Assembly (NCBI GenBank): GCA_035714085.1
Contig: DASTMP010000462.1
Coordinates: 1 to 64,000 of the forward strand
DNA length: 64,000 nt
Source of the DNA: JAJVID01 sp035714085
Lineage (GTDB): Bacteria; Acidobacteriota; Blastocatellia; RBC074
Reading direction: 5' to 3'
This document shows positions 1-8,273 of the stretch, in pieces (positions within the stretch are counted from its first letter, which is position 1; each line of letters starts with the position of its first letter). The notes under the pieces were generated by a model. That model did no database searches. It worked only from the letters and a program-made list of their open reading frames with translations, and was not told the DNA's origin. The position numbers and the translations under genes were made by a program.

Positions 1-18
1 GACGCAAGATCTTGCGTC
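1..18. repeat. Perfect 18-bp palindrome at the window edge
   Basis: Positions 1-18 read identically on both strands (GACGCAAGA/TCTTGCGTC) and are followed by TCTAC. The left flank is outside the window, so it may be part of a longer REP-like palindrome. A looser dyad, AGCGCTTAGG-AA-CCTTAGCGCT with one mismatch, lies at 52-73, between it and the first gene. Confidence 0.7.
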
Positions 19-91
19 TCTACTCGCGCCACGCATCCTTATTTTCGCCACAGCGCTTAGGAACCTTAGCGCTGAGCGCAGGGAGGCCGGA

Positions 92-2728
92 ATGCTGAGC
101 AGATTGAAGACGGCGCTGAGGGCGCTACTGCGCAGGACACAAGTCGAGCGCGAATTAGACGAGGAACTGCGCTACCACATTGAGCGACAGACCGAGCAGA
201 ACATTCGGCTTGGGATGAATCCTGAGGAGGCGCGCCACGCGGCTCGCAAGAACTTCGGCGGGGTGGAGCAGGCAAAGGAGCGGAGTCGTGATGCCCGGGG
301 CATGAGATGGATCGAAGACCTTTGGCTAGATCTGCGCTACGGCGTGCGGGTGCTGATGAAGAATCCCGGCTTCACCTTGATTGCAGTATTGACGCTGGCT
401 CTTGGCATTGGCGCGAATACAGCGGTCTTTTCGGTAATCAATGCGGTGTCACTTCGCCCACTTCCCTTCCTTCATCCGGAGCGACTCACCATGGTCCTGG
501 GGGCCAGAACGGATACAGGCGCGACCGGAGGCGCTCACTCTTACCTCAATTTTGCCGATTACAGGTCGCGTAACACTGTTTTTGAAGCCCTGACCGCGTA
601 CTCGGATTATGATGCGACCTTGATCGAGGGAGAGACTCCCGAACGCGTCACCGGTATGGTTGTCTCAGCCGATTTTTTCCGGGCCCTAGGCGTCAACATG
701 CGACTCGGTCGAGCCTTTACGGCCAACGATGAACAGCCCGGCGTGGAGTCAGTCATCATCAGTCACGGCTTGTGGCGGCGGCGGCTGGGCGCGAGTCCGA
801 ACGTCGTCGGACGGCGGATCATGCTCGACGGGGAACAGAAAATCATCATCGGCGTCACTCCGTCGAACTTCGATTTCCCCTTCCTCGATCGGGAATTGGA
901 CTTTTTCAGGCCGCTTGATCCCAAAGGCGGGATGGAAGTTCAGCGAGGAGCGGGCTATCTTCAAATACTGGGAAAGCTCAACCCGGGCGTCGCTATCGAG
1001 CAGGCTGAAGCTGAAATGCGGGCCATCGCCTCCAATCTGGATGAGCAATACAAGGAATTCAACGCCGGCAAGAGCCTCAGCCTCGTCCCGGCGCATGAGT
1101 ATCTGGTGGGCGATCTCAATCACGCGCTATTGGTATTGCTCGGCGCCGTCGGGTTCGTACTGTTGATCGTCTGCGCCAATGTCGCCAATTTGCAATTGGC
1201 GCGCTCAGTCGGGCGCGTACGGGAGACGGCGATTCGGGCGGCGCTGGGGGCAAGTCGCGGGCGGATCGTCAGGCAATTGTTAACCGAGAGCCTTGTCCTT
1301 TCGGTTGTCGGTGGGGTGATCGGATTACTGCTCGCCGCAATGTGTACCGATCTGATTGTGAAGTTTGTTCCCACCGATATCCCCAGGATCAATGAAGTGG
1401 GAATTGATAAAACGGTGCTCGCGTTCTCACTCGGCCTGTCCGTGTTGACGAGCATGCTTTTCGGCCTTGCGCCCGCTCTGCAAAGTTCGCGGTTCGATCT
1501 GAATGGCGCGCTGAAGGACGCGGGGCGAAGCGCAACCGGCGGGCAAGGGCGCAGTCGCTTGCGGAGTTTGCTGATAGTCTCCGAAGTAGCGCTCTCGCTC
1601 GCGCTGTTGATCGGCGCAGGATTGCTCATCAAGAGCTTCCAGCGACTGCGCCACACTTCTCCAGGATTCGATCCGCAGCGCGTTCTGACGGCTACGGTCT
1701 CGCTCCCCGAGGCGCCTTATGCAAATGACGCGCGACAAATCGAGTTCTATCGTCGTGCGATAGAGCGCATCTCAAGCATACCCGGCGTGGAGGCGGTGGG
1801 GGCGATCTTTGGATTACCCTACAGCGGTGAGGATATAAGCGCCTCTTTTAGCATCGAAGGCCAACCGGACCCGGGACCCGGCAAGCGCCCTCGAGCCGCC
1901 GTCCGTATGATCACGCCCGATTACACCCGAACCATGGGCATTCCGCTGATCAAGGGGCGGATGTTTAACGATCAAGACGGATTTGATGCGCCAAAAGTCA
2001 TGCTCATCAACGAAACGCTGGCGCGGCGCTTCTTCCCCGGCCAGGACCCGATCGGCAAACGATTGAAACAGGCTATAAAAGGGATTACCGGGGAGATCGT
2101 GGGCGTGGTGGGAGATGTCCGTGACCGCGCATTGAGCAAGGAAGCGCCGCCGGAATTCTATTTGCCATACACGTATATGATGGCAGGCTCTATGTCGATC
2201 ACAGCGCGTGTGAAAACCGGCGACCCGATGAACCTTGCCGCGCCTTTGCGCGCCGCGGTGAGGGAGATCGATAAAGAATTGCCCGTTTATCAGGTGCGAT
2301 CGATGGAGAGTCGAGTTTCGGATTCTTTGACGCGCCAGCGATTCAGCATGACTTTGCTTACCGCCCTGGCCGGACTGGCGATGGTCCTCGCAGTCGCCGG
2401 CATCTTCTCGGTGATGAGTTTCCTTGTTGCCCAGCGAACCCACGAGATCGGCATCAGGACCGCGTTGGGAGCGCAGCGGCTGGACGTATTGAGATTGATC
2501 CTGGGCCATGGAATGAAGCTGACGATGATCGGCCTGAGTGCCGGCCTGGTCTTATCGTTGACCTTGACGCAGTTGATGAAGGAATTCCTCTACCAGGTGA
2601 GCGCAACAGATCCGCCGACGTTTATAGTCGTCTCGCTGATTCTTGCAGGAGTGGCGTTAGCCGCCTGTTGGATTCCCGCGCTGAAGGCGACAAAGGTAGA
2701 CCCATTGGTGGCTCTTCGGAATGAGTGA
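92..2728 (+). CDS. ADOP-type orphan ABC permease with prefix domain (permease 1)
   Basis: This 878-aa inner-membrane protein shows the full plan used by the plus-strand set. Residues 1-72 are the soluble prefix domain (ELDEELRYHIERQ, GMNPEEAR, FGGVEQAKERSRDARG). TM1 is about 94-119 with LGIGANTAVFSVIN, followed by periplasmic MacB-type domain 1 (about 125-340). The first FtsX block has TM2 345-369, a cytoplasmic coupling helix at 376-396 (ETAIRAALGAS), TM3 398-423 and TM4 442-464. TM5 is 491-516, then periplasmic domain 2 (about 520-745). The second FtsX block has TM6 753-777, a coupling helix at 783-803 (EIGIRTALGAQ) and TM7-8. No Walker motifs are present, so an ATPase would have to come from elsewhere. 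The ATG follows GGGAGG by a short spacer. The tail reads ALKATKVDPLVALRNE, with ALKATK where the relatives have ARRATK. Family membership is certain; the substrate is unknown. Confidence 0.95.
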   Translation: MLSRLKTALRALLRRTQVERELDEELRYHIERQTEQNIRLGMNPEEARHAARKNFGGVEQAKERSRDARGMRWIEDLWLDLRYGVRVLMKNPGFTLIAVLTLALGIGANTAVFSVINAVSLRPLPFLHPERLTMVLGARTDTGATGGAHSYLNFADYRSRNTVFEALTAYSDYDATLIEGETPERVTGMVVSADFFRALGVNMRLGRAFTANDEQPGVESVIISHGLWRRRLGASPNVVGRRIMLDGEQKIIIGVTPSNFDFPFLDRELDFFRPLDPKGGMEVQRGAGYLQILGKLNPGVAIEQAEAEMRAIASNLDEQYKEFNAGKSLSLVPAHEYLVGDLNHALLVLLGAVGFVLLIVCANVANLQLARSVGRVRETAIRAALGASRGRIVRQLLTESLVLSVVGGVIGLLLAAMCTDLIVKFVPTDIPRINEVGIDKTVLAFSLGLSVLTSMLFGLAPALQSSRFDLNGALKDAGRSATGGQGRSRLRSLLIVSEVALSLALLIGAGLLIKSFQRLRHTSPGFDPQRVLTATVSLPEAPYANDARQIEFYRRAIERISSIPGVEAVGAIFGLPYSGEDISASFSIEGQPDPGPGKRPRAAVRMITPDYTRTMGIPLIKGRMFNDQDGFDAPKVMLINETLARRFFPGQDPIGKRLKQAIKGITGEIVGVVGDVRDRALSKEAPPEFYLPYTYMMAGSMSITARVKTGDPMNLAAPLRAAVREIDKELPVYQVRSMESRVSDSLTRQRFSMTLLTALAGLAMVLAVAGIFSVMSFLVAQRTHEIGIRTALGAQRLDVLRLILGHGMKLTMIGLSAGLVLSLTLTQLMKEFLYQVSATDPPTFIVVSLILAGVALAACWIPALKATKVDPLVALRNE

Positions 2729-2770
2729 AGCGGATTCCTGGAGTGGTAAGCCAATGACAAGGAGGTCAGG

Positions 2771-5455
2771 ATGCTGAGCAATTTAAGAACGCGGCTACGC
2801 GCGCTGTTGCGTAAATCGGAGATGGAGCATGAGCTAGACGAGGAGTTGCGCTATCACGTTGAGCGACAGACCGAGCAGAACGTCAGCCTGGGGATGAATC
2901 CGGACGAGGCTCGCTCCGCCGCTCGCAAGGCTTTCGGCGGAGTGGAACAGGCGAAAGAGAGAAGCCGCGACGCTCGCGGCGTGCGATGGCTCGAAGAGCT
3001 TTGGCAAGACCTTCGCTACTGCGCGCGAATGTTGTTGAAGAACCCCGGCTTCACATTGATTGCTGTGCTGACGCTCGCGCTCGGTATTGGCGCAAACACC
3101 GCAATTTTCAGCGTGGTCTACGGCATGATGCTGCGACCGCTTCCCTACCACGAACCTGAACGTCTGGTCCGGTTATGGACGGATAACGCCAACGAGAAAA
3201 ATCCCAAGGATGGGACCTCTTATCCGAACCTGGTGGACTGGCGCAGTCAGAGCAGGACGTTCTCCGAAATCGCGAATTACAGCGGCGATCTGGTCTTCTT
3301 AACCGCTGGAGACGCGCCGGAGCAGGTGAGAATCGATCGTGTGTCCGCTAACTTGTTTCCGCTTTTAGGCGTCCAGCCGTTGCTCGGTCGGACCTTCTCT
3401 CCCGAAGATGAGGAACGAAGAGAACGAGTCGTTGTATTGAGCTACGGGTTATGGAGCCGCCGGTTTGGCGCAGATCCGAACGTTATCGGCAAAACGCTGG
3501 AGGTCAATGGCGAGGCCTCGCAAGTGATCGGCGTCATGCCGGCAGGTTTCTATTTCTCGGGGAAGGAAGTGCAGTTTTGGGAACCCGCGACCTTAATGCC
3601 CCGCTATGATGTCGCTCGGCTAGGTCGAACAGTCGACGCGTGGTTTGTGATTGGGCGGTTAAAACCCGGCGTACGGGTATCCGAAGCGCGAGCGGAGATG
3701 ACCTCCATAGCCCACCGTCTCAGGGAAACCTATCCGGCTGAAAATGCCGGCATGGGTGTCACCGTAATGTCAGTGCTGGACCATTTCACAGGGGATTTTC
3801 AACTGGCGCTCTGGGTCTTATTCGGCTCCGTGGTTTTCGTCATGCTCATCGCCTGCGTCAATGTGGCTAATCTGCTGCTGGCTCGCGGCGCGACGCGGCG
3901 ACGCGAATTCGCCATCCGCACAACATTGGGAGCGAGCCGCGCGCGGCTTATGCGGCAACTGTTCACAGAATGTTTGATTCTCGCCGTCGGCGCGGGCCTG
4001 GTCGGAGCGATCTTTGCCTCCTGGGGATTGAACGCGCTGCTTGCTTGGGCGCCGCCTGATTTTCCGCGGTTAGATGAAATCAGGATTGATCGGGTCGTAT
4101 TGCTCTTCACCGGCGGATTGTCGTTGGGCGCCAGTCTCATTTTCGGCTTGCTGCCGGCATGGAAGATTTCGCGAAGTGATCCCAACGAAACTCTGAAAGA
4201 AGGAAGCCGCAGCGCTTACGGCGGGCTTCGACTGCGCCAGACGAATGGCCTTCTGACGGTGTTCGAGTGCGCGTTAGCGGCGGTATTACTCACCGGCGCG
4301 TGCTTACTGATCCACAGCCTGCTCCGGTTACGATCCGTGGATCCCGGATTCAAACCGGAGGGGGCGCTGCAGGTGCGCTTCTCACTCATCGGCGCGGGCC
4401 CCAAGAATACTTCATCCACTCAAAGCGCGCTGCCTCTCACGGAGTTCGATTCACAGCTGATCGAGCGGATCACAGCGCTTCCCGGCGTCCAGGGAGCCAG
4501 CGTTGTTGACGGCCTATTCATGAGAGGGGTCCCGTCGTTCCGCAAGATCGAAGTCGAGGGCCGCCCTTCCAGGCCCGAACAAGATACGATTCTGCTCAAG
4601 GAAACACGCGTCAATCCGGGCTTTTTCGAAACGATGAGGACGCCCCTGTTGCGCGGGCGCTTCTTCTCCCGACAGGACGTCGTCTACAAATCTCGACTTG
4701 ACCCGGACAGAGGTCGCGAGGTCTTGGAAGAGGCTCCGGACGTGGTCATCATCAACGAGTCTCTCGCACGCAGCCTCTTTCCCGGCGAAGATCCCATTGG
4801 CAAACGGGTCTTTGTGAGCAGGCGCTGGGTAAGCGTCGTGGGCGTGGTCAAGGACATGTATCGCCTTGGACTGGAGAAAGAGCCCGTCGGCGAATTCTTT
4901 CGCCCGTCATTGCGAGCCTCCGGGGAGCTGGTAATACGCGCGGAATCCGATCCATTAGCGCTATTGGGCTCGATTCGTGACATCGCTCGGTCGATGGATA
5001 GGAATCGGGTGATCACTAGCGCTACCACATTCGATCAATGGCTGAGCGATGCGAGCTTGGGGCGACGATTCCAGACCGGGCTCCTGACCTTTTTCGCGGC
5101 GCTGGCGCTGACGCTGGCGGCGATCGGAATCTACGGCATCATTCATTACTCGGTCACACAACGGACACAGGAAATCGGCATTCGCATCGCTCTCGGCGCG
5201 CGAAGTCCGGATGTGTTGAGGCTCGTCATCGGGCAAGGGATCAAACTGGCGTTGATCGGAGGGGCTTTAGGACTGCTGGGCGCCTTCTGGTTAAGAGGCG
5301 TGATGGCGCACTTGCTGTTCGGGGTGAGCGCGACCGATCCGGCGACATTTGTCATGGCGCCGCTGCTTTTAGCCGGGATTGCGCTCCTGGCCTGCTGGAT
5401 CCCGGCGCGGCGGGCGGCGAAGGTGGAACCGATGGTCGCGCTGAGATGCGATTGA
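2771..5455 (+). CDS. ADOP-type orphan ABC permease with prefix domain (permease 2)
   Basis: This 894-aa protein begins 42 bp after permease 1, with AAGGAGGT at 2759-2766 setting the start. The prefix domain (ELDEELRYHVERQ) is intact. Helices and periplasmic domains follow the same order as in permease 1. The first coupling helix is unusual (EFAIRTTLGASRARL, with TECLIL replacing the common TESLLL); the second is EIGIRIALGARSPDV. Periplasmic domain 2 has an insertion after SRQDVV (YKSRLDPDRGREVLEE) that its neighbours lack, which accounts for much of its extra length. The loop before TM1 has a cysteine (LRYCARML) where the others have Gly. It ends in KVEPMVALRCD. It is probably co-transcribed with the other four plus-strand permeases. 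Confidence 0.95.
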   Translation: MLSNLRTRLRALLRKSEMEHELDEELRYHVERQTEQNVSLGMNPDEARSAARKAFGGVEQAKERSRDARGVRWLEELWQDLRYCARMLLKNPGFTLIAVLTLALGIGANTAIFSVVYGMMLRPLPYHEPERLVRLWTDNANEKNPKDGTSYPNLVDWRSQSRTFSEIANYSGDLVFLTAGDAPEQVRIDRVSANLFPLLGVQPLLGRTFSPEDEERRERVVVLSYGLWSRRFGADPNVIGKTLEVNGEASQVIGVMPAGFYFSGKEVQFWEPATLMPRYDVARLGRTVDAWFVIGRLKPGVRVSEARAEMTSIAHRLRETYPAENAGMGVTVMSVLDHFTGDFQLALWVLFGSVVFVMLIACVNVANLLLARGATRRREFAIRTTLGASRARLMRQLFTECLILAVGAGLVGAIFASWGLNALLAWAPPDFPRLDEIRIDRVVLLFTGGLSLGASLIFGLLPAWKISRSDPNETLKEGSRSAYGGLRLRQTNGLLTVFECALAAVLLTGACLLIHSLLRLRSVDPGFKPEGALQVRFSLIGAGPKNTSSTQSALPLTEFDSQLIERITALPGVQGASVVDGLFMRGVPSFRKIEVEGRPSRPEQDTILLKETRVNPGFFETMRTPLLRGRFFSRQDVVYKSRLDPDRGREVLEEAPDVVIINESLARSLFPGEDPIGKRVFVSRRWVSVVGVVKDMYRLGLEKEPVGEFFRPSLRASGELVIRAESDPLALLGSIRDIARSMDRNRVITSATTFDQWLSDASLGRRFQTGLLTFFAALALTLAAIGIYGIIHYSVTQRTQEIGIRIALGARSPDVLRLVIGQGIKLALIGGALGLLGAFWLRGVMAHLLFGVSATDPATFVMAPLLLAGIALLACWIPARRAAKVEPMVALRCD

Positions 5456-5513
5456 GCGCCGGGCGATCGCATCCATTGATTCACACGCCCAGACAGAGCC
5501 CTAGGAGATCGAA

Positions 5514-8213
5514 ATGCTAATGAAATTGAGAACGCGTTTACGTGCGCTGCTGCGCAAATGGGATATGGATCGTGAACTGGATGAGGAACTGCGCTATCAC
5601 ATCGAGCGACAGATCGAGCAGAACATACGTCTGGGGATGAATCCGGAAGAGGCGCAGTATGCGGCTCGCAAGGCTTTCGGCGGTGTGGAGCAGGCGAAAG
5701 AGCGAAGCCGTGACGCTCATCGCGTGATGTGGCTTGAAGATCTGTGGCAAGACCTGCGTTTCGGCGCGCGAATGCTGGTAAAGAACCCAGGGTTCACGTT
5801 TATCGCCGTGATAACGCTGGCGCTCGGCATTGGCGCAAACACGGCGATTTTCAGTGTCGTCAATACGGTGTTGCTCAGGCCTCTGCCCTATACCGAGCCC
5901 GAGCGGCTGGTGGCCATTGGCTGGACTGAAGAGCGCAAGCCTGAAGGTCGACAGATGGACGACGCTTGTTCGTATCCGGATTTCTTCGACTGGCGCGAAC
6001 GGAATCAGTCCTTCGATTCGATGGCGGTGTATCACAGCGCAACCTTCACGATGACCGGCGCGATGACGGGCAATGACACGCCGTCGCATCTGAACGGGCA
6101 GGTGGTTTCGGCGGAACTGTTCGACACGCTTAAGGCCAAGCCTTATCTGGGCCGAGTTTTCACGCGGGCGGATGAGAAAGTTGGCGCTGAAGGCGCGGGC
6201 CGCGCGGCGGTCATCAGTTATGGTCTTTGGCAAAAGAGGTTCGGCGCAGACCCGAATGTGGTGGGGCGCGCCCTGACGTTGGATCGAAAACTATTCCAGA
6301 TCGTCGGCGTGACGAAGCCGGGCTTTCAGTTTCCAATTCGGGCCGATCCGGTCGAGATTTGGGTAACGCTAGCTGTTGATTCGGAACCCTCGAATGGAGA
6401 AAAGCCCATCACCGAACAACGCGGGTTTCGCTCGTTTCATGCGGTCGGACGCGTGAAACCCGGTGTAACTTTTCCGCAAGCGCAGGCGGAGATGAAGCGG
6501 TTGGCGGCCAATCTGGAGAAGGAGTATCCCGATACTAATACCAATCTGGGGATCATATTATCTCCGCTACAAGGCCTTCTGGTCGTCGATTACCGCCAAT
6601 CGCTGCTGGTGTTGTTCGCCGCGGCGGGCTTGGCGCTGCTGATCGCTTGCGCCAACGTCGCCAATCTGACGTTGGCGCGCGCGACAACCCGGCGCAAAGA
6701 AATTGCCGTGCGAACCGCGTTGGGCGCCGGGCGCGCGCGCATCATCCGGCAGTTGTTAACTGAGAGCCTGCTGCTCAGCTCAGGCGGCGCTTTACTAGGT
6801 TTGTTGCTGGCGTGGTGGGGAATGAAAGCGCTGCTGAGCTTCGTCCCGGTAGATATGCCCCGCCTGTCTGAAATCGCGCTTGACCGCTGGGCGCTGGGCT
6901 TTACGTTCACGGTTTCTTTATTGACCGGCGTTGTCTGCGGAATCGCGCCTGCGCTGCAAGCGTCCAAAGTAAACCTGATCGAAATGATGAAAGATGGCGC
7001 GCGCGGCTCGTCGAGTTACGGCATGGCGCGGTTGCGCGGCGCGCTGATAGTCGCTGAAATGGCCGTCGCGCTGATGCTGCTTGTCGGCGCGGGCTTGCTG
7101 GCGCAAACCTTCGTCAGGTTGCAGCGCGTCGATCTGGGCTTTGACGTGCACAATGTCTTGACCGCCACGGTCGAATTGCCAGAGGCGCAATACGCCAGGC
7201 CGGAACAGAAGATCGCCTTCTATCAGCGATTACAGGAACGTGTGCGGACGCTCCCCGGCGTTACGCAGGCCAGCGCCATTCTCCCGTTGCCGATCAGCGG
7301 CGGTGACGCGTACATCGACTTCCAGATCGAAGGTCGCGCCGCGCCGGTGGGGGAAAAGCTCCGTGCGGATGTGCGCGCGGCTAACCTCGATTACTTCAGC
7401 GCGATGAGGATTCCGCTCTTAGCCGGACGCGATTTCACCGCGCAGGATGGGCTGAACTCTCCTCCTGTCGCCATCATCAATCAATCGTTTGCCAAAACCT
7501 ACTTTCCCAATGAAGACCCGATTGGCAAACGATTGGAGGCGGCGTTTGGCGATGAGAAAGGGGCGACGAAGTTTCAAATTGTCGGCATTGTCCGGAATGT
7601 GAAGCACGATACAGAGCTTGGCGCCGAATATAGCCCGGAGCTTTATATGCCTTACGCTCAGGAGCCGTTTATAGGCCAGATGAGCCTGGTGGCGCGCACG
7701 CAAGTCGAGCCGGGCAGCCTGGCCAAAGCAATTCAGAATGAAGTGTCAGCGCTCGATCGCGAGATTGCGCTCAGCGACGTGAAGGCGATGGATCAGTACC
7801 TGGGCGCCGCAGTATCGCAGCCGCGATTCAGCGCGCTGTTGTTTGGCCTGTTCGCGCTGCTTGCATTGCTGCTGGCTGCCGTTGGGCTATACGGCGTGAC
7901 GGCTTACACCGTCTCGCAGCGCACGCGCGAAGTCGGCATTCGGATGGCGCTCGGGGCGCAAACGGCCAATGTATTGCGGCTGATGATCGCGCAAGGAATG
8001 AAGCTATCGCTGCTAGGCGTCGGCGCGGGGCTGGCGGGCGCTTTCGCGCTGACGCGGATGATGAAGACGCTGTTATTCGGCGTGACGGCGACCGATCCCG
8101 TGACGTTTGCCGTGATCGCGTTGTTGCTGGCGACAATCGCGCTCGTGGCCTGCTGGATTCCGGCGCGCCGGGCGACAAAAGTTGACCCGATGATCGCGCT
8201 GCGTCCTGAGTGA
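5514..8213 (+). CDS. ADOP-type orphan ABC permease with prefix domain (permease 3)
   Basis: At 899 aa this is the longest permease here. AGGAG at 5503-5507 supports the ATG at 5514; an in-frame ATG two codons later is too far from it. The prefix domain has RELDEELRYHIERQIEQ and a divergent DAHRVMW junction. Periplasmic domain 1 has an extra loop around MTGNDTPSHLNG. The coupling helices are EIAVRTALGAGRARI and EVGIRMALGAQTANV. The loop after TM4, usually LKEGGR, reads MKDGARG. The C-terminus is CWIPARRATKVDPMIALRPE. The 58-bp spacer before it resembles the 60-bp spacer after it, consistent with tandem duplication of gene plus spacer. Confidence 0.95.
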   Translation: MLMKLRTRLRALLRKWDMDRELDEELRYHIERQIEQNIRLGMNPEEAQYAARKAFGGVEQAKERSRDAHRVMWLEDLWQDLRFGARMLVKNPGFTFIAVITLALGIGANTAIFSVVNTVLLRPLPYTEPERLVAIGWTEERKPEGRQMDDACSYPDFFDWRERNQSFDSMAVYHSATFTMTGAMTGNDTPSHLNGQVVSAELFDTLKAKPYLGRVFTRADEKVGAEGAGRAAVISYGLWQKRFGADPNVVGRALTLDRKLFQIVGVTKPGFQFPIRADPVEIWVTLAVDSEPSNGEKPITEQRGFRSFHAVGRVKPGVTFPQAQAEMKRLAANLEKEYPDTNTNLGIILSPLQGLLVVDYRQSLLVLFAAAGLALLIACANVANLTLARATTRRKEIAVRTALGAGRARIIRQLLTESLLLSSGGALLGLLLAWWGMKALLSFVPVDMPRLSEIALDRWALGFTFTVSLLTGVVCGIAPALQASKVNLIEMMKDGARGSSSYGMARLRGALIVAEMAVALMLLVGAGLLAQTFVRLQRVDLGFDVHNVLTATVELPEAQYARPEQKIAFYQRLQERVRTLPGVTQASAILPLPISGGDAYIDFQIEGRAAPVGEKLRADVRAANLDYFSAMRIPLLAGRDFTAQDGLNSPPVAIINQSFAKTYFPNEDPIGKRLEAAFGDEKGATKFQIVGIVRNVKHDTELGAEYSPELYMPYAQEPFIGQMSLVARTQVEPGSLAKAIQNEVSALDREIALSDVKAMDQYLGAAVSQPRFSALLFGLFALLALLLAAVGLYGVTAYTVSQRTREVGIRMALGAQTANVLRLMIAQGMKLSLLGVGAGLAGAFALTRMMKTLLFGVTATDPVTFAVIALLLATIALVACWIPARRATKVDPMIALRPE

Positions 8214-8273
8214 ATGCCGGGCGATTGCGCCGGTTAATTCAGATACGCCCAGGTAGAACCAGAGGAGATCGAT

